Below are positions 36,300 to 45,413 of a DNA stretch of 64,000 nucleotides, in pieces; within the stretch, counting starts at the first letter, position 1; every line of letters starts with the position of its first letter. The DNA is taken from contig JBFPJN010000006.1 of assembly GCA_040839025.1 (NCBI GenBank), forward strand, positions 124,001-188,000, given 5' to 3'. The notes beneath the pieces were generated by a model. It was not told where the DNA came from, did not search any database, and saw only the letters and a program-made list of their open reading frames with translations. The translations under genes were made by a program, and so were the position numbers. The stretch is from Alphaproteobacteria bacterium LSUCC0719. GTDB taxonomy: Bacteria > Pseudomonadota > Alphaproteobacteria > Puniceispirillales > Puniceispirillaceae.

Positions 36300-37529
36300 A
36301 TGAAACAGGATTCAGTCAAAAAAGTCGTTCTTGCCTATTCTGGCGGGCTCGACACGTCGGTCATCCTGCGCTGGCTGCAGGACCGTTATAACGCAGATGT
36401 TGTGACCTTCACCGCCGATATCGGCCAGGGTGAAGAGGTTGAACCTGCGCGCGCCAAGGCCGAAATGCTCGGCATCAGGGAAATCTATATTGAAGACCTG
36501 CGCGAGGAGTTCGTCCGCGATTACGTCTTTCCGATGTTCCGGGCCAACCCGCTCTATGAGGGCATGTATCTGCTTGGCACCTCGATCGCGCGGCCGCTGA
36601 TTGCCAAACGCCAGATCGAGATCGCACGCGAAGTCGGTGCCGACGCCGTGGCGCATGGCGCCACCGGCAAGGGCAATGACCAAGTTCGCTTTGAACTGGC
36701 CTATTATGCGTTGCAGCCCGACATAAAGGTCATCGCACCCTGGCGCGAATGGGATCTCGGCTCACGAACAAAGCTGATCGAATATGCCGAACAGAACCAG
36801 ATTCCGATCCCGCGCGACAAGCGGGGCGAGGCACCCTTCAGCGTCGATGCGAATCTTCTTCACATCTCTGCCGAGGGCAAGGTTCTGGAAGATCCCTGGG
36901 TGGCGCCGGAGGAGTATATCTTCTCGCGTTCGGTATCGCCCGAAGACGCACCCGACAGGCCAACCGAAATCGAAATCGAGTTCGAGGCCGGCGATCCGGT
37001 GGCCATTGACGGGGTGAAGATGACGCCGGCGCAGCTTCTGGCAAGGCTGAACGAGCTTGGCGGTGCCAACGGCATCGGCCGACTTGACATGGTCGAGAAC
37101 AGGTTCGTCGGGATGAAATCGCGCGGCGTCTATGAAACCCCGGGTGGCACCATCCTGCTGACCGCGCGGCGGGCGATGGAATCGATCACGCTCGACCGCG
37201 GCGCGGCGCATCAGAAGGACGAGTTGATGCCCCGCTATGCGGAACTTGTCTATAACGGGTTCTGGTTCGCACCCGAGCGTGAAATGCTGCAGGCAGCCAT
37301 CGACAGCTGCCGCGGTGCCGTTCGCGGCGTTGTGCGGGTCAAGCTCTATAAGGGCAATGTCATCGTGACCGGCAGGAAATCGCCGAATTCATTGTATAAC
37401 GCCGATCTTGTCACCTTCGAGGAGGGCGCTGTCGATTACGACCATGCCGACGCGCATGGCTTCATCCGGCTCAACGCCCTTCGTCTTCGCGTCAACAGCA
37501 TGGTCGGTGATGGCAGTCCTCAGGACTGA
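36300..37529 (+). CDS. argG: Argininosuccinate synthase
   Basis: Joins citrulline and aspartate using ATP in arginine synthesis. The 409-residue protein starts with the PP-loop [15 protein letters not shown] (12-26). [17 protein letters not shown] and [18 protein letters not shown] are diagnostic. ATG 36300 has GAGA upstream; an ATG at 36288 would add MRNA. Upstream 36125-36299 holds the promoter region shared with divergent fhs and no other gene. Confidence 0.96.
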   Translation: MKQDSVKKVVLAYSGGLDTSVILRWLQDRYNADVVTFTADIGQGEEVEPARAKAEMLGIREIYIEDLREEFVRDYVFPMFRANPLYEGMYLLGTSIARPLIAKRQIEIAREVGADAVAHGATGKGNDQVRFELAYYALQPDIKVIAPWREWDLGSRTKLIEYAEQNQIPIPRDKRGEAPFSVDANLLHISAEGKVLEDPWVAPEEYIFSRSVSPEDAPDRPTEIEIEFEAGDPVAIDGVKMTPAQLLARLNELGGANGIGRLDMVENRFVGMKSRGVYETPGGTILLTARRAMESITLDRGAAHQKDELMPRYAELVYNGFWFAPEREMLQAAIDSCRGAVRGVVRVKLYKGNVIVTGRKSPNSLYNADLVTFEEGAVDYDHADAHGFIRLNALRLRVNSMVGDGSPQD

Positions 37530-37541
37530 CGGGCGCCGGAT

Positions 37542-37769
37542 CTATTCGGCACAGACATCACCAACGGTACCGTCGTTGTTGACCTGCTTCAGGACAACGC
37601 TTCCCGACGGCGCGTAGGCATATCCCGACTCGCGAAGGCCACTTTCGCATTCCTCTACATATGCAAAGACATATTGCGCGTTGTGGTTGCTGTGTTCGCG
37701 GAACTGGGACATGCCGTCACTGTTGTAGAAACCAATGCCGATGAGCAACATGATGGCAGCTGCAGCCAT
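37542..37769 (-). CDS. Small hypothetical protein with N-terminal membrane segment
   Basis: Protein of 75 residues. The N-terminus MAAAAIMLLIGIGFYNSDG is a signal anchor or signal peptide; the rest is polar with two cysteines (ECESG and VCAE) that could pair outside the cytoplasm. A strong AAAGGAG lies seven bases before the ATG, which argues that it is translated. It converges with argG (12 bp) and is isolated on its strand. Family not recognised. Confidence 0.65.
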   Translation of the reverse strand: MAAAAIMLLIGIGFYNSDGMSQFREHSNHNAQYVFAYVEECESGLRESGYAYAPSGSVVLKQVNNDGTVGDVCAE

Positions 37770-37890
37770 GGGTGAACTCCTTTCATGTCATGGGTTCGGG
37801 GTGTCTAGGGGGTACCTAGGGCTGAGTCGTTTATAACGCTGATTAAGTATCTCAATGTGGCGCGTTTGGGGTGTAATTGCGGCAGGACAG

Positions 37891-37922
37891 AAAAAACCCC
37901 GCCAGACCGATGGCTGGCGGGG
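37891..37922 (-). terminator. Rho-independent terminator downstream of sodB
   Basis: On the minus strand CCCCGCCAG and CTGGCGGGG form a perfect 9-bp stem with an 8-base loop, followed by six Ts. It lies 55 bases past the sodB stop. The rest of 37770-37976 shows no gene. Confidence 0.93.
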
Positions 37923-37976
37923 TCAGATACAGGATATCCGGTTTGTCAGGGTGTCAGATCGACAATCTGTCCGACC

Positions 37977-38576
37977 CTAGAGGCGTGACGCCACATTTTC
38001 CCAGTTGACCAGCCGGTCAAGGAAATTGGCAAGATAGTCAGGCCGCTTGTTCCGGAAGTCGATATAGTAGGAATGTTCCCATACATCACAGCCAAGAAGT
38101 GCCGTCTGGCCGAAGCAGAGCGGGTTCACGCCATTCTCGGTCTTGGTGACCTTGAGTTCGCCGCCAGCCGTCTTCACCAGCCAGCACCAGCCGGAGCCAA
38201 ACTGCCCCGCGCCAGCCGCCTTGAATTCGTCCTTGAACGCATCGACGCTACCAAAGCTTTCGGTCAGCGCTGATTCCAGCTCGCCGGGCATGCCGGTGTC
38301 ACCAGGGCCCATCATTTCCCAGAACTGGTTGTGGTTCCAATGCTGCGAGGCATTGTTGAAGATGCCGTTCTGCGCCACCGCACCCGAATCATAGGTGCCG
38401 GTAATGATGTCTTCCAGAGACTTGCCTTCCCATTCGGTGCCGGCAATCAGCTTGTTGCCGTTCACGACATAGGCATTGTGATGCAGGTCGTGGTGATATT
38501 CGAGCGTCTCCGCGCTCATGCCCAGATTTGCCAGCGCATCATGTGCGTAGGGCAGGTCCGGTAGAGTGAATGCCAT
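37977..38576 (-). CDS. sodB: Superoxide dismutase, iron type
   Basis: Converts superoxide to oxygen and peroxide in the cytoplasm, 199 residues. Metal ligands are His28 (YHHDLHH), His82 (HWNHNQFW), Asp164 and His168 (DVWEHSYY). Gln78 in FNNASQHW favours the Fe-type over the Mn-type active site. GGAGG lies six bases before the ATG. Monocistronic with a strong terminator downstream. Cambialistic use of Mn cannot be excluded. Confidence 0.95.
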   Translation of the reverse strand: MAFTLPDLPYAHDALANLGMSAETLEYHHDLHHNAYVVNGNKLIAGTEWEGKSLEDIITGTYDSGAVAQNGIFNNASQHWNHNQFWEMMGPGDTGMPGELESALTESFGSVDAFKDEFKAAGAGQFGSGWCWLVKTAGGELKVTKTENGVNPLCFGQTALLGCDVWEHSYYIDFRNKRPDYLANFLDRLVNWENVASRL

Positions 38577-38719
38577 GTCAGCCTCCGTAGATTTCCGTTG
38601 ATTGCTATCTTGGTGCATAAGCCACATTTTTCAATGAACATGAAGATGAAAAATCACTATAAATCGGCATCTGTTGACGGTAAGTCTTAGTATGACGCCC
38701 TACCCGAAGGAACGCCGAC

Positions 38720-39337
38720 ATGACCTATGACCTGACAGAAGACGGCCCGTCAGGGGCCCATATCAGGCGCGCCTATATCGCGCCTTTCATGGATCTTGTG
38801 CCGGAAATAGACGGTACCGTATTCGTGGCGCCAACCGCCGCCATTGTCGGCGCGGTGCGAATCGGGGCAAACAGCAGTGTCTGGCACAATGTGACGATTC
38901 GCGGCGACAACAACTATGTCACCGTTGGCGAGAACACCAATATCCAGGACAACAGCTGTATCCATATCGACAGCCGCACCTATCCGACAATCATCGGCAA
39001 TGATGTCACCATCGGGCACTGCGCTCTTGTCCATGCCTGCACCATCGGCGATGGCGGGTTTGTCGGCATGGGTGCCATTGTCATGGATGGTGCGGTGATC
39101 GAACCGACAGGCATGCTGGCGGCCGGTGCGATGCTGACCCCCGGCAAGGTGATCCCGGCAGGCGAGCTGTGGGCCGGACGACCGGCCCGCAAGATGCGCG
39201 ATCTCAGCGCCGAGGATCTTGTCAACAACCGCCGGTCGGCGGCGCATTATGTCGAGGTGGCGCGGGCCCACAGGCTCGGCTTTGGTGGCGGGCCGTTCGA
39301 AGAGATGAACCGTGTCCCGCTGCCACCCAGAGACTGA
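38720..39337 (+). CDS. Gamma-carbonic anhydrase-family hexapeptide protein
   Basis: Left-handed beta-helix protein of 205 residues. Repeats such as VGAVRIGANSSVWHNVTIRG and VTVGENTNIQDNSCIHID form the helix. Three His that would bind zinc lie in SCIHID and IGHCALVHACTIG. Family members include gamma carbonic anhydrases and YrdA/PaaY-like proteins; activity varies. AAGGA lies eight bases upstream. It is 27 bp before gabD, probably in one operon. Confidence 0.9.
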   Translation: MTYDLTEDGPSGAHIRRAYIAPFMDLVPEIDGTVFVAPTAAIVGAVRIGANSSVWHNVTIRGDNNYVTVGENTNIQDNSCIHIDSRTYPTIIGNDVTIGHCALVHACTIGDGGFVGMGAIVMDGAVIEPTGMLAAGAMLTPGKVIPAGELWAGRPARKMRDLSAEDLVNNRRSAAHYVEVARAHRLGFGGGPFEEMNRVPLPPRD

Positions 39338-39364
39338 TCTGTTTTTTCCAGGAGACCCCGAACC

Positions 39365-40816
39365 ATGAATCTCAGTGACCCGACCCTGCTTCGTACCGAC
39401 GCCTATATCAATGGTGACTGGGTGCAGGCACCGCAGAACAGGCGCTTTGCCGTCACCAACCCGGCCACCGGCGAGACCGTCGCCGAAGTGGCGGATCTTG
39501 GTGCAGAGGCGGTGACGGCGGCGATCGACGCCGCAGCACCGGCACAGAAGGCATGGGCCGCCCGCACCGCCAAGGATCGCGCGATGGTGATGCGCAAATG
39601 GTATGAGCTGATCCTTGCCAATGCCGAGGATCTGGCGGTCATCCTGACAACCGAGATGGGCAAGCCGATCACCGAGGCGCGCGGCGAGATCGCCTATGGC
39701 GCCACCTTTGTCGACTGGTTCGGCGAAGAGGCGCGACGGGTCTGTGGCGATGTCATGGAAAGTCCGATCCCCGACAAGCGTTTCCTGACCTTCAAGCAGC
39801 CTGTCGGCGTGTTCGGTGCCATCACCCCGTGGAATTTCCCGATCGCGATGATCACCCGCAAGGTGTCGCCGGGGATCGCTGCCGGCTGTGCCTGTGTGTT
39901 GAAGCCTGCCGAACAGACACCGCTGTCGGCGCTGGCGCTGGCCGAGCTGGCGCACCGGGCCGGCATTCCAGCCGGCGTGATCAACATCGTCACCGGCATG
40001 GATGCGCCGGCCATCGGCAGCGCGCTGTGCAATGACGACCGGATCCGCAAGATGACCTTTACCGGTTCGACCGAGGTTGGCCGCATCCTGATGCGCCAGA
40101 GTGCCGACACGCTGAAGAAGATGAGCCTCGAGCTTGGCGGCAACGCGCCGCTGATCGTCTTCGACGACGCCGATATCGACACCGCAATTGCCGGCACGAT
40201 GGCCTCGAAATACCGCAATGCCGGCCAGACCTGTGTCTGCGCCAACCGGATTTTCGTTCAGGACGGCATCTATGACGAATTCGCAAAGCGGCTTGTCGAG
40301 GCCAGCGCCGCGATGAAGGTCGGCAACGGCATGGAGGACGGGGTCGAACAGGGACCAATCATCGATCAGCAGGGGCTCGACAAGATCGAGCGCCATGTTG
40401 CCGACGCGCTGGACAAGGGGGCCGAGCTTCTGACCGGCGGCGGGCGGCATGAACTTGGCGGCACCTTCTTCCAGCCGACCGTGCTGTCCGGCATGACGCC
40501 GCAGATGCAGATGTTCGGCGAGGAAACCTTCGGCCCTGTCTCCGGCCTGTTCCGGTTCTCCACCGATGACGAGGCGATCGCGATGGCGAATGACACCGAA
40601 TTCGGCCTTGCCGCCTATATCTTCACCAACAACACCTCGCGGCTGTTCCGTGTCAGCGAGGCGCTGGAATATGGCATGGTCTCGGCGAACACCGGAATCT
40701 TCTCGTCCGAGGTCGGCCCGTTCGGCGGGGTGAAAAGCTCCGGCCTCGGCCGCGAAGGTTCGAAATACGGGATCGACGAGTTCCTGGAGATCAAGTTCGT
40801 CTGCGTTGGGCTGTAG
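39365..40816 (+). CDS. gabD: NAD(P)+ succinate-semialdehyde dehydrogenase
   Basis: Oxidises succinate semialdehyde to succinate, 483 residues. Conserved PWNFPIAMITRK (substrate/cofactor Asn), Glu256 in LELGGNAP, and nucleophile Cys290 in YRNAGQTCVCANR. The Cys-x-Cys around the nucleophile and ETFGPV region are GabD-like. AGGAG lies ten bases before the ATG. No gabT is near; related semialdehyde substrates (glutarate semialdehyde) are possible. It converges with a LysE exporter. Confidence 0.92.
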   Translation: MNLSDPTLLRTDAYINGDWVQAPQNRRFAVTNPATGETVAEVADLGAEAVTAAIDAAAPAQKAWAARTAKDRAMVMRKWYELILANAEDLAVILTTEMGKPITEARGEIAYGATFVDWFGEEARRVCGDVMESPIPDKRFLTFKQPVGVFGAITPWNFPIAMITRKVSPGIAAGCACVLKPAEQTPLSALALAELAHRAGIPAGVINIVTGMDAPAIGSALCNDDRIRKMTFTGSTEVGRILMRQSADTLKKMSLELGGNAPLIVFDDADIDTAIAGTMASKYRNAGQTCVCANRIFVQDGIYDEFAKRLVEASAAMKVGNGMEDGVEQGPIIDQQGLDKIERHVADALDKGAELLTGGGRHELGGTFFQPTVLSGMTPQMQMFGEETFGPVSGLFRFSTDDEAIAMANDTEFGLAAYIFTNNTSRLFRVSEALEYGMVSANTGIFSSEVGPFGGVKSSGLGREGSKYGIDEFLEIKFVCVGL

Positions 40817-40823
40817 CGCGCCG

Positions 40824-41420
40824 TCAGATCATCATCAGGACGCTGAGCGCCAGCAGCACGGCAAGCGACCGGTTGAGATACCGTTCCCAGGGCGTGCCGA
40901 GAATCCGGCGCTTCAGCAGATCGCCAAACCAGAGCCAGACCCCGACGCAGGGAAAGCCCACGATCAGATAGATCAGCGCCGGCAGGTAGAACAATTCCGG
41001 ACCCGCGATGACGGCGGTGCTGGACGCCATCGCCAGCGCCTTTGGATTCGTCCATTGGAACAGCACCATGAACAGGAATCCCGGCGCGGTGCCGGACCGT
41101 CCCACCTGAGCGGTCGGCGGGGCCAGGAACAGCTTTGCCGACAGATACAGCAGAAAGGCGACACCGAGATATTTGATCAGGTGCAGCTGCAGGCTGATCG
41201 ACTCGCCAAAATGCACCGCCGCCAGAGACACGATCAAAACCATCGGCGGAAAGCCGAGACAGATGCCGAGATAGGTCTTCAGGGCAGCACGCCGTGTATC
41301 GGACAGGGTTGCCGAAAGAACGATCAGATTGTTCGGTCCCGGCGTGCCGGAGCTTACGATGCAAGTCACAACCAGCGCGCCAATCAGCGTGCCATGCGCG
41401 GCGAAGAATTCATTCAGCAT
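40824..41420 (-). CDS. LysE/RhtB-family amino-acid exporter
   Basis: Inner-membrane translocator of 198 residues with about six hydrophobic segments. The family motif is TPGPNNLIVLSATL in the first cytoplasmic part. LysE-family proteins export amino acids or derivatives such as homoserine and cysteine; specificity is not predictable. The Shine-Dalgarno is weak. It borders the AT-rich insertion region on its upstream side. Confidence 0.88.
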   Translation of the reverse strand: MLNEFFAAHGTLIGALVVTCIVSSGTPGPNNLIVLSATLSDTRRAALKTYLGICLGFPPMVLIVSLAAVHFGESISLQLHLIKYLGVAFLLYLSAKLFLAPPTAQVGRSGTAPGFLFMVLFQWTNPKALAMASSTAVIAGPELFYLPALIYLIVGFPCVGVWLWFGDLLKRRILGTPWERYLNRSLAVLLALSVLMMI

Positions 41421-41673
41421 TTATCAGGCCATGGGAGGTCTGCTACACATGGCTGGAAGACGCTGAAAAAGCCGGACAAATGCTGCTCCTGCCATCGGTA
41501 ACAGCTCTCCCAGTGCGATCGATCATGAACATGGAGGTCGGCGTTTCGCTCGCAGCGCACCCCAGCGCGCTTGTCGATTCGAATCTGCCAGATCAGCGGC
41601 GACGGCTCTGCGCCGAATCCACGCTCAATAGCCCTTCTATTCTGAATTAGCTTGTTGAAAGATCTAAGGGCCA
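41421..41673. other. Gene-free stretch at the edge of an AT-rich insertion
   Basis: Between the LysE start and the end of the DUF4268-like gene. Open frames here are short, lack Shine-Dalgarno sequences and overlap the neighbours. It should contain the LysE promoter and any left junction of the insertion. I see no inverted repeats, tRNA or integrase remnant. Confidence 0.5.
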
Positions 41674-42090
41674 TCAAGCTCTCAGCTCCCAACGGAAAAC
41701 GTTCACAAATTTTCCGAGCCAAAGGATCATCCAATCCGTATGGTCATTCCAAAGAGAACGGTCAAAAGGATCGCAGTCTCTTTTTTGCATAATCGAACAT
41801 CGACTGTGTTCTCGCCAAACTGGTGATCTCAGTTCAATGTCTATTTTCTGCTTCCTCTGTTCCAATCGCAGGAAACTGTCCTCGGCTTTTGGTCCCTGCA
41901 ACATTAAGCCGACCTCAATGCGTTGATGCTTTTTTCCTAAACCAGTCCATAGATGCGCATTAGCTTTTCCAAAGACCAAAGTTGGAATCGCTCGCACAGA
42001 TTGATTTTGAGGAAGGTGGTCAACCGGGTTATTTCTCAGTTTGCTAAGCAAAAAATTATGAAAATCCATGCGATCCTTGTCGATTTCCAT
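41674..42090 (-). CDS. DUF4268-like protein in an AT-rich islet
   Basis: Protein of 138 residues. The pattern IEVGLMLQGPKAEDSFLRLEQRKQKIDIEL...DPFDRSLWNDHTDWMILWLGKFVNVFR resembles the DUF4268 domain often fused to or found near restriction and defence genes; this copy stands alone. A strong AGGAGG lies five bases before the ATG. Composition differs sharply: 41701-41820 counts 52/120 G+C (43%), against 41/60 (68%) at 40381-40440. This suggests recent transfer. Family call is by pattern only; function unknown. Confidence 0.65.
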   Translation of the reverse strand: MEIDKDRMDFHNFLLSKLRNNPVDHLPQNQSVRAIPTLVFGKANAHLWTGLGKKHQRIEVGLMLQGPKAEDSFLRLEQRKQKIDIELRSPVWREHSRCSIMQKRDCDPFDRSLWNDHTDWMILWLGKFVNVFRWELRA

Positions 42091-42106
42091 GACAACCTCC
42101 TGAATG

Positions 42107-42141
42107 AAAAACGGCTCCGGTACAATTACACAGGAGCCGTT
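42107..42141 (-). terminator. Terminator hairpin after the beta-hydroxyacid dehydrogenase, abutting the DUF4268 leader
   Basis: AACGGCTCC and GGAGCCGTT form a perfect 9-bp stem with a 14-base loop; on the minus strand Ts continue past the stem (TTTTT). It lies 41 bases past the stop of the dehydrogenase gene and only about 17 bases before the DUF4268 start codon, leaving little room for a promoter between. Confidence 0.75.
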
Positions 42142-42181
42142 AAATTTTCGTTCATGGAGAGTAAATTGAAGCGCTAACCCC

Positions 42182-43063
42182 TCAGCCCTTGCGCAGTCGC
42201 CTTATCAGCGATGAGGTATCGCCGCGGCCATGGCCCATTTCAGACAGCTCGTCATAGAAGCCGGCGACAATCTCGGTGACCGGCAGCGGCGCGCCGTTGC
42301 GGGCGGCTTCCTCGCGGCAGATCCGCAAATCCTTGCGCATCCAGTCGACGGCGAAGCCGAAATCGAATTCATTCCTGACCATCGTGTGGCCGCGATTGAC
42401 CATCTGCCATGATTGCGCGGCGCCGCCGGAAATGGCCTCCAGAAGCGCGTCGGTATCAAGCCCGCTCTCAATCGCGAAATTCAACCCTTCGGACAGGCCC
42501 TGGACAAGGCCGGCGATGCAGATCTGGTTGACCATCTTGGCCAACTGGCCGCTGCCGGCCTCGCCCATGCGCACAACCCGCGCACCATAACATTCCATCA
42601 CCGGCAAGGCGGCGGCGAAATGATCCTCGGTGCCGCCGACCATCACTGTCAGCTTGCCATTCTCGGCCCCGGCCTGACCGCCGGAAACCGGCGCGTCGAG
42701 AACACCAACCCCGCGCTGGGCCCCGGCAGCCGCAAGTCTGCGTGCCACCTCGGCTGAAACGGTGCTGTTGTCGATATAGATCGCGCCGGCATGCATCGCC
42801 GGGATCGCCCCGTCGGCACCAAGCGCAACCTCAAGAACGTCCGGATCATCGCCAACACAGGACAGAACGATATCCGCACCGGCAGCCGCCGCGGCCGGGG
42901 TCGGCGCATGCGTGCCACCATTTCCCCCACCATGTTGGGCGACCCAGGCCTCCGCCTTGGCGGCGGTGCGGTTATAGACCGTCACCTCGTGACCGGCGGA
43001 GGCGATATGTCCAGCCATGGGATAGCCCATGACACCAAGACCGAGAAAAGCGATTTTTGCCAT
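42182..43063 (-). CDS. Beta-hydroxyacid dehydrogenase (3-hydroxyisobutyrate / tartronate semialdehyde reductase family)
   Basis: NAD(P)-dependent oxidoreductase of 293 residues. It has the N-terminal Rossmann motif FLGLGVMGYPMAGHIA, the substrate motif DAPVSGGQAGAENG, and the catalytic Lys in GQLAKMVNQICIAG. These define the 3-hydroxyisobutyrate dehydrogenase / 2-hydroxy-3-oxopropionate reductase superfamily. Start at MAKIAFLG; a much longer frame upstream is non-homologous. Substrate not assignable. It is divergent from hpt across about 290 bp with no gene. Confidence 0.88.
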   Translation of the reverse strand: MAKIAFLGLGVMGYPMAGHIASAGHEVTVYNRTAAKAEAWVAQHGGGNGGTHAPTPAAAAAGADIVLSCVGDDPDVLEVALGADGAIPAMHAGAIYIDNSTVSAEVARRLAAAGAQRGVGVLDAPVSGGQAGAENGKLTVMVGGTEDHFAAALPVMECYGARVVRMGEAGSGQLAKMVNQICIAGLVQGLSEGLNFAIESGLDTDALLEAISGGAAQSWQMVNRGHTMVRNEFDFGFAVDWMRKDLRICREEAARNGAPLPVTEIVAGFYDELSEMGHGRGDTSSLIRRLRKG

Positions 43064-43354
43064 AATGTCGAGATTCCTGTTCAGATTTCCTGTGTTGGTG
43101 CCAGTCGGCCAGAGCGCGGCAAGTGCGCCCGGATGACCGTCGGTTCCCTTCATGTGGGCACACCGGGGATAAAGACAATATGCAGCGATGATATGGACAG
43201 GCAATATCAGCAGCGGCGAATTGCCAAAATATTGCATTTCGCAAGCCGGGCCATGATGCCTATACTGTGCCGACGATGACGCACGTATCGTTTTTACGCA
43301 TGCCCCAGCATATGCCCCCACATATGGTCTTTCAGGGGTGACCGGAGCCAAAGC

Positions 43355-43897
43355 ATGACTGTCCTGTCCGCCGAACATGATATCGAAATCCTGATTTCAG
43401 AAACCGAGATCGCGGCGCGAACAACGCAGCTGGCGCGCATGATCTCGGAACAATATCGAGATACAGAACAGCTTGTCGTTGTCGGCCTGCTTCGCGGCTC
43501 CTTTGTCTTTATCGCCGATCTGGTGCGTCGCCTCGACCTGCCGGTCGAAGTCGATTTCATGACCGTCTCCAGCTATGGCAACAAGATGGTGTCGTCGCGA
43601 CAGGTCCGGATCATTCAGGATCTGGAGACGCCGATTGCCGGACGTGATGTGCTGATTGTCGAGGATATCATCGATACCGGCCATACGCTGTCGCAGGTTC
43701 ATGACATCCTGAAGACCCGCGGACCCAAATCGCTTCGTGTCTGCGCGCTTCTCAACAAGCCGTCACGGCGCGAGGTGGAGGTCGGGATTGACTGGGTCGG
43801 GTTCGACATTCCCGATGAATTCGTGATCGGCTATGGGATCGATTTTGCACAGCAGGGACGCAACCTGCCGCATATCGGCATCGTCATCAAGAAATAG
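43355..43897 (+). CDS. hpt: Hypoxanthine phosphoribosyltransferase
   Basis: Purine salvage enzyme making IMP/GMP from base and PRPP, 180 residues. The PRPP loop [14 protein letters not shown] is at 99-112; [16 protein letters not shown] and [10 protein letters not shown] are conserved. GGAG lies seven bases before the ATG. A 14-bp tandem repeat follows its stop, then dddP on the opposite strand. Confidence 0.95.
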   Translation: MTVLSAEHDIEILISETEIAARTTQLARMISEQYRDTEQLVVVGLLRGSFVFIADLVRRLDLPVEVDFMTVSSYGNKMVSSRQVRIIQDLETPIAGRDVLIVEDIIDTGHTLSQVHDILKTRGPKSLRVCALLNKPSRREVEVGIDWVGFDIPDEFVIGYGIDFAQQGRNLPHIGIVIKK

Positions 43898-43911
43898 CCC
43901 GCCGACAACAA

Positions 43912-43952
43912 CTGGCCCGAAACGACTGGCCCGAACCGGCTGGCCCGAACCC
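43912..43952. repeat. 14-bp tandem repeat (about 2.9 copies) between hpt and dddP
   Basis: Three head-to-tail copies of CTGGCCCGAAMCGR lie in the 61-bp gap between the convergent hpt and dddP stops. No stem with a T-run is formed, so it does not look like a terminator. Confidence 0.88.
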
Positions 43953-43958
43953 TTCCCG

Positions 43959-45287
43959 TCAGGCCAGAAGTGAGGCTTCAAAGGGATAGCGTGACAGCAG
44001 CTCGCATCCCGTTTCGGTGACAAGAACCTGCTCTTCGAGCTTCACGCCCTCATGCCCGCCGACCGCGCCGACATAGGCTTCGACGCACAGTGTCATGCCG
44101 GGGGCAAAACACCCCTCATAGCCATGTGCCTCGACATCCTCCGGATAGCGGACACATGGATATTCATCGCACAGCCCCACCCCGTGCGCGATCACCCCGT
44201 AACGCTGCGCCCGGTAGGCTTCGGGGAGCCGGTGCGCCTTTGCCGTCATTTCGGCAAAACTCATCCCCGGCTGGATGATGTCGATATTCGTCATCACATG
44301 ATCATAGGCAACATGGTACAGGGCCCGCTGCCGGTCGGTTGGCGCGACGTCTCCGACAATCCAGCTTCGCGAGATATCGCAGCAATATCCATAGGTGCCG
44401 ACCAGATCGGTATCGAAGGCCATCATGTCGCCTTCCTGCATGATCCGGGGACCACATTCCTGGAACCACGGGTTGGTACGCGGACCTGATGACAGGATTC
44501 GTGTTTCGATCCATTCGCCGCCGCGCTTGATGTTGCCGGCATGAAGCGCCGCCCACATTTCATTCTCGGAAATGCCGGGGCGCATCGCCCGGCGCATTTC
44601 ATCAACCGCCATCTCGCAGGCATGAATGGCACAGCGCATCGCCCGAACTTCATTCCCGTTCTTGATCGAACGGGCATGCTCGGTCAGCATCTGCCCTTCC
44701 AGGACATCGACACCACGCTGGACCAGATTCGCATAACCGACATGTTCGATCTTGTCGACGGCAAGACGTCTGTTGTCACCGGCATGCCGGCGCATCAGCG
44801 ATATCACCTCGTCAACAAAGTGACCTGCCGCCTCGGCTGTCTTGTTGCCGGTTTCGAAATAAAAGAAGCTGGCACCGTGGCGTACCTCGCCAACCAGCGG
44901 CAGATGCGCCGACAGATGTTCACAATTATGGAAATCCCACAGCACCATGCTGCCTTCCGGCGGCACATAGCAGGCACGCGCCGCATTGTGCGCGATCCAG
45001 AGCTGCATGTTGGTGGTATCAGTGGCGTAACGGATATTCAGCGGGTCGAACAACAGCAGACCGGCACAGTCATGCGCCCTGATCTGTTCCTGAAGACGGG
45101 CCAGCCTGTATTCGCGAAGCGCCGGCATGTCGGGCACCTCGAGGCCAGCCGCCGCCCATTCGGCAAAGGCAAGCCCGGTCGGGCCGATTTCAACCCGGTC
45201 ATTGTCATCCGGCGTCAGGTCGGGCTTCAGATGGGCCCGCCTTGTCGGATCGATCTTGCGATTGGACCCCATAATGGTCTGGTCCAT
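43959..45287 (-). CDS. dddP: DMSP lyase DddP (M24-peptidase fold)
   Basis: Cleaves dimethylsulfoniopropionate to dimethyl sulfide and acrylate, 442 residues. It has the M24 creatinase/prolidase fold. The DddP-specific stretches NDNDRVEIGPTGLAF, DPLNIRYATDTTNMQLW and GGEWIETRILSSGPRTNPWF are present. Asp292, Asp294, Asp304, His368, Glu403 and Glu418 all sit exactly three positions before the metal ligands reported for Ruegeria DddP (D295, D297, D307, H371, E406, E421). GGGAG lies six bases before the ATG. acuI is upstream on the same strand (126 bp gap). Confidence 0.92.
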   Translation of the reverse strand: MDQTIMGSNRKIDPTRRAHLKPDLTPDDNDRVEIGPTGLAFAEWAAAGLEVPDMPALREYRLARLQEQIRAHDCAGLLLFDPLNIRYATDTTNMQLWIAHNAARACYVPPEGSMVLWDFHNCEHLSAHLPLVGEVRHGASFFYFETGNKTAEAAGHFVDEVISLMRRHAGDNRRLAVDKIEHVGYANLVQRGVDVLEGQMLTEHARSIKNGNEVRAMRCAIHACEMAVDEMRRAMRPGISENEMWAALHAGNIKRGGEWIETRILSSGPRTNPWFQECGPRIMQEGDMMAFDTDLVGTYGYCCDISRSWIVGDVAPTDRQRALYHVAYDHVMTNIDIIQPGMSFAEMTAKAHRLPEAYRAQRYGVIAHGVGLCDEYPCVRYPEDVEAHGYEGCFAPGMTLCVEAYVGAVGGHEGVKLEEQVLVTETGCELLSRYPFEASLLA

Positions 45288-45413
45288 GGCACACTCCCGA
45301 TCATCGCAGTTGCGTCATGACCGAAAAACAGTGCGGGCATTATCGATAAACGGCAAGTGGTTTTGCCATTGGCCCCAATCGGCACAAGTGGCGGACCAGA
45401 CCATGTTCACAGC

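Noticed and set aside
34979-36391. 470-residue plus-strand frame opposite fhs
   Set aside because: Antisense to a certain fhs gene and low-complexity basic product; no Shine-Dalgarno or homology.
37790-37870. CTAGG-rich stretch upstream of the small exported protein considered as a regulatory element
   Set aside because: GTCTAGGGGGTACCTAGG gives a short imperfect dyad but no recognisable regulator motif or RNA fold.
38750-40450. 566-residue minus-strand frame opposite the carbonic anhydrase and gabD genes
   Set aside because: Antisense shadow of two firmly identified genes; repetitive His/Asp/Gly-rich composition typical of such shadows.
41414-41734. 106-residue minus-strand ORF beside the DUF4268-like gene
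   Set aside because: Overlaps the end of the DUF4268-like gene in another frame and extends into the LysE start; no Shine-Dalgarno or family pattern.
41640-42180. Insertion sequence or integron remnant in the AT-rich islet
   Set aside because: No transposase fragment, terminal inverted repeat or target duplication was seen; only the terminator dyad is present.
43306-43330. Paired CATATG motifs before hpt considered as an operator
   Set aside because: Only a 6-bp self-palindrome repeated once; too common to support.
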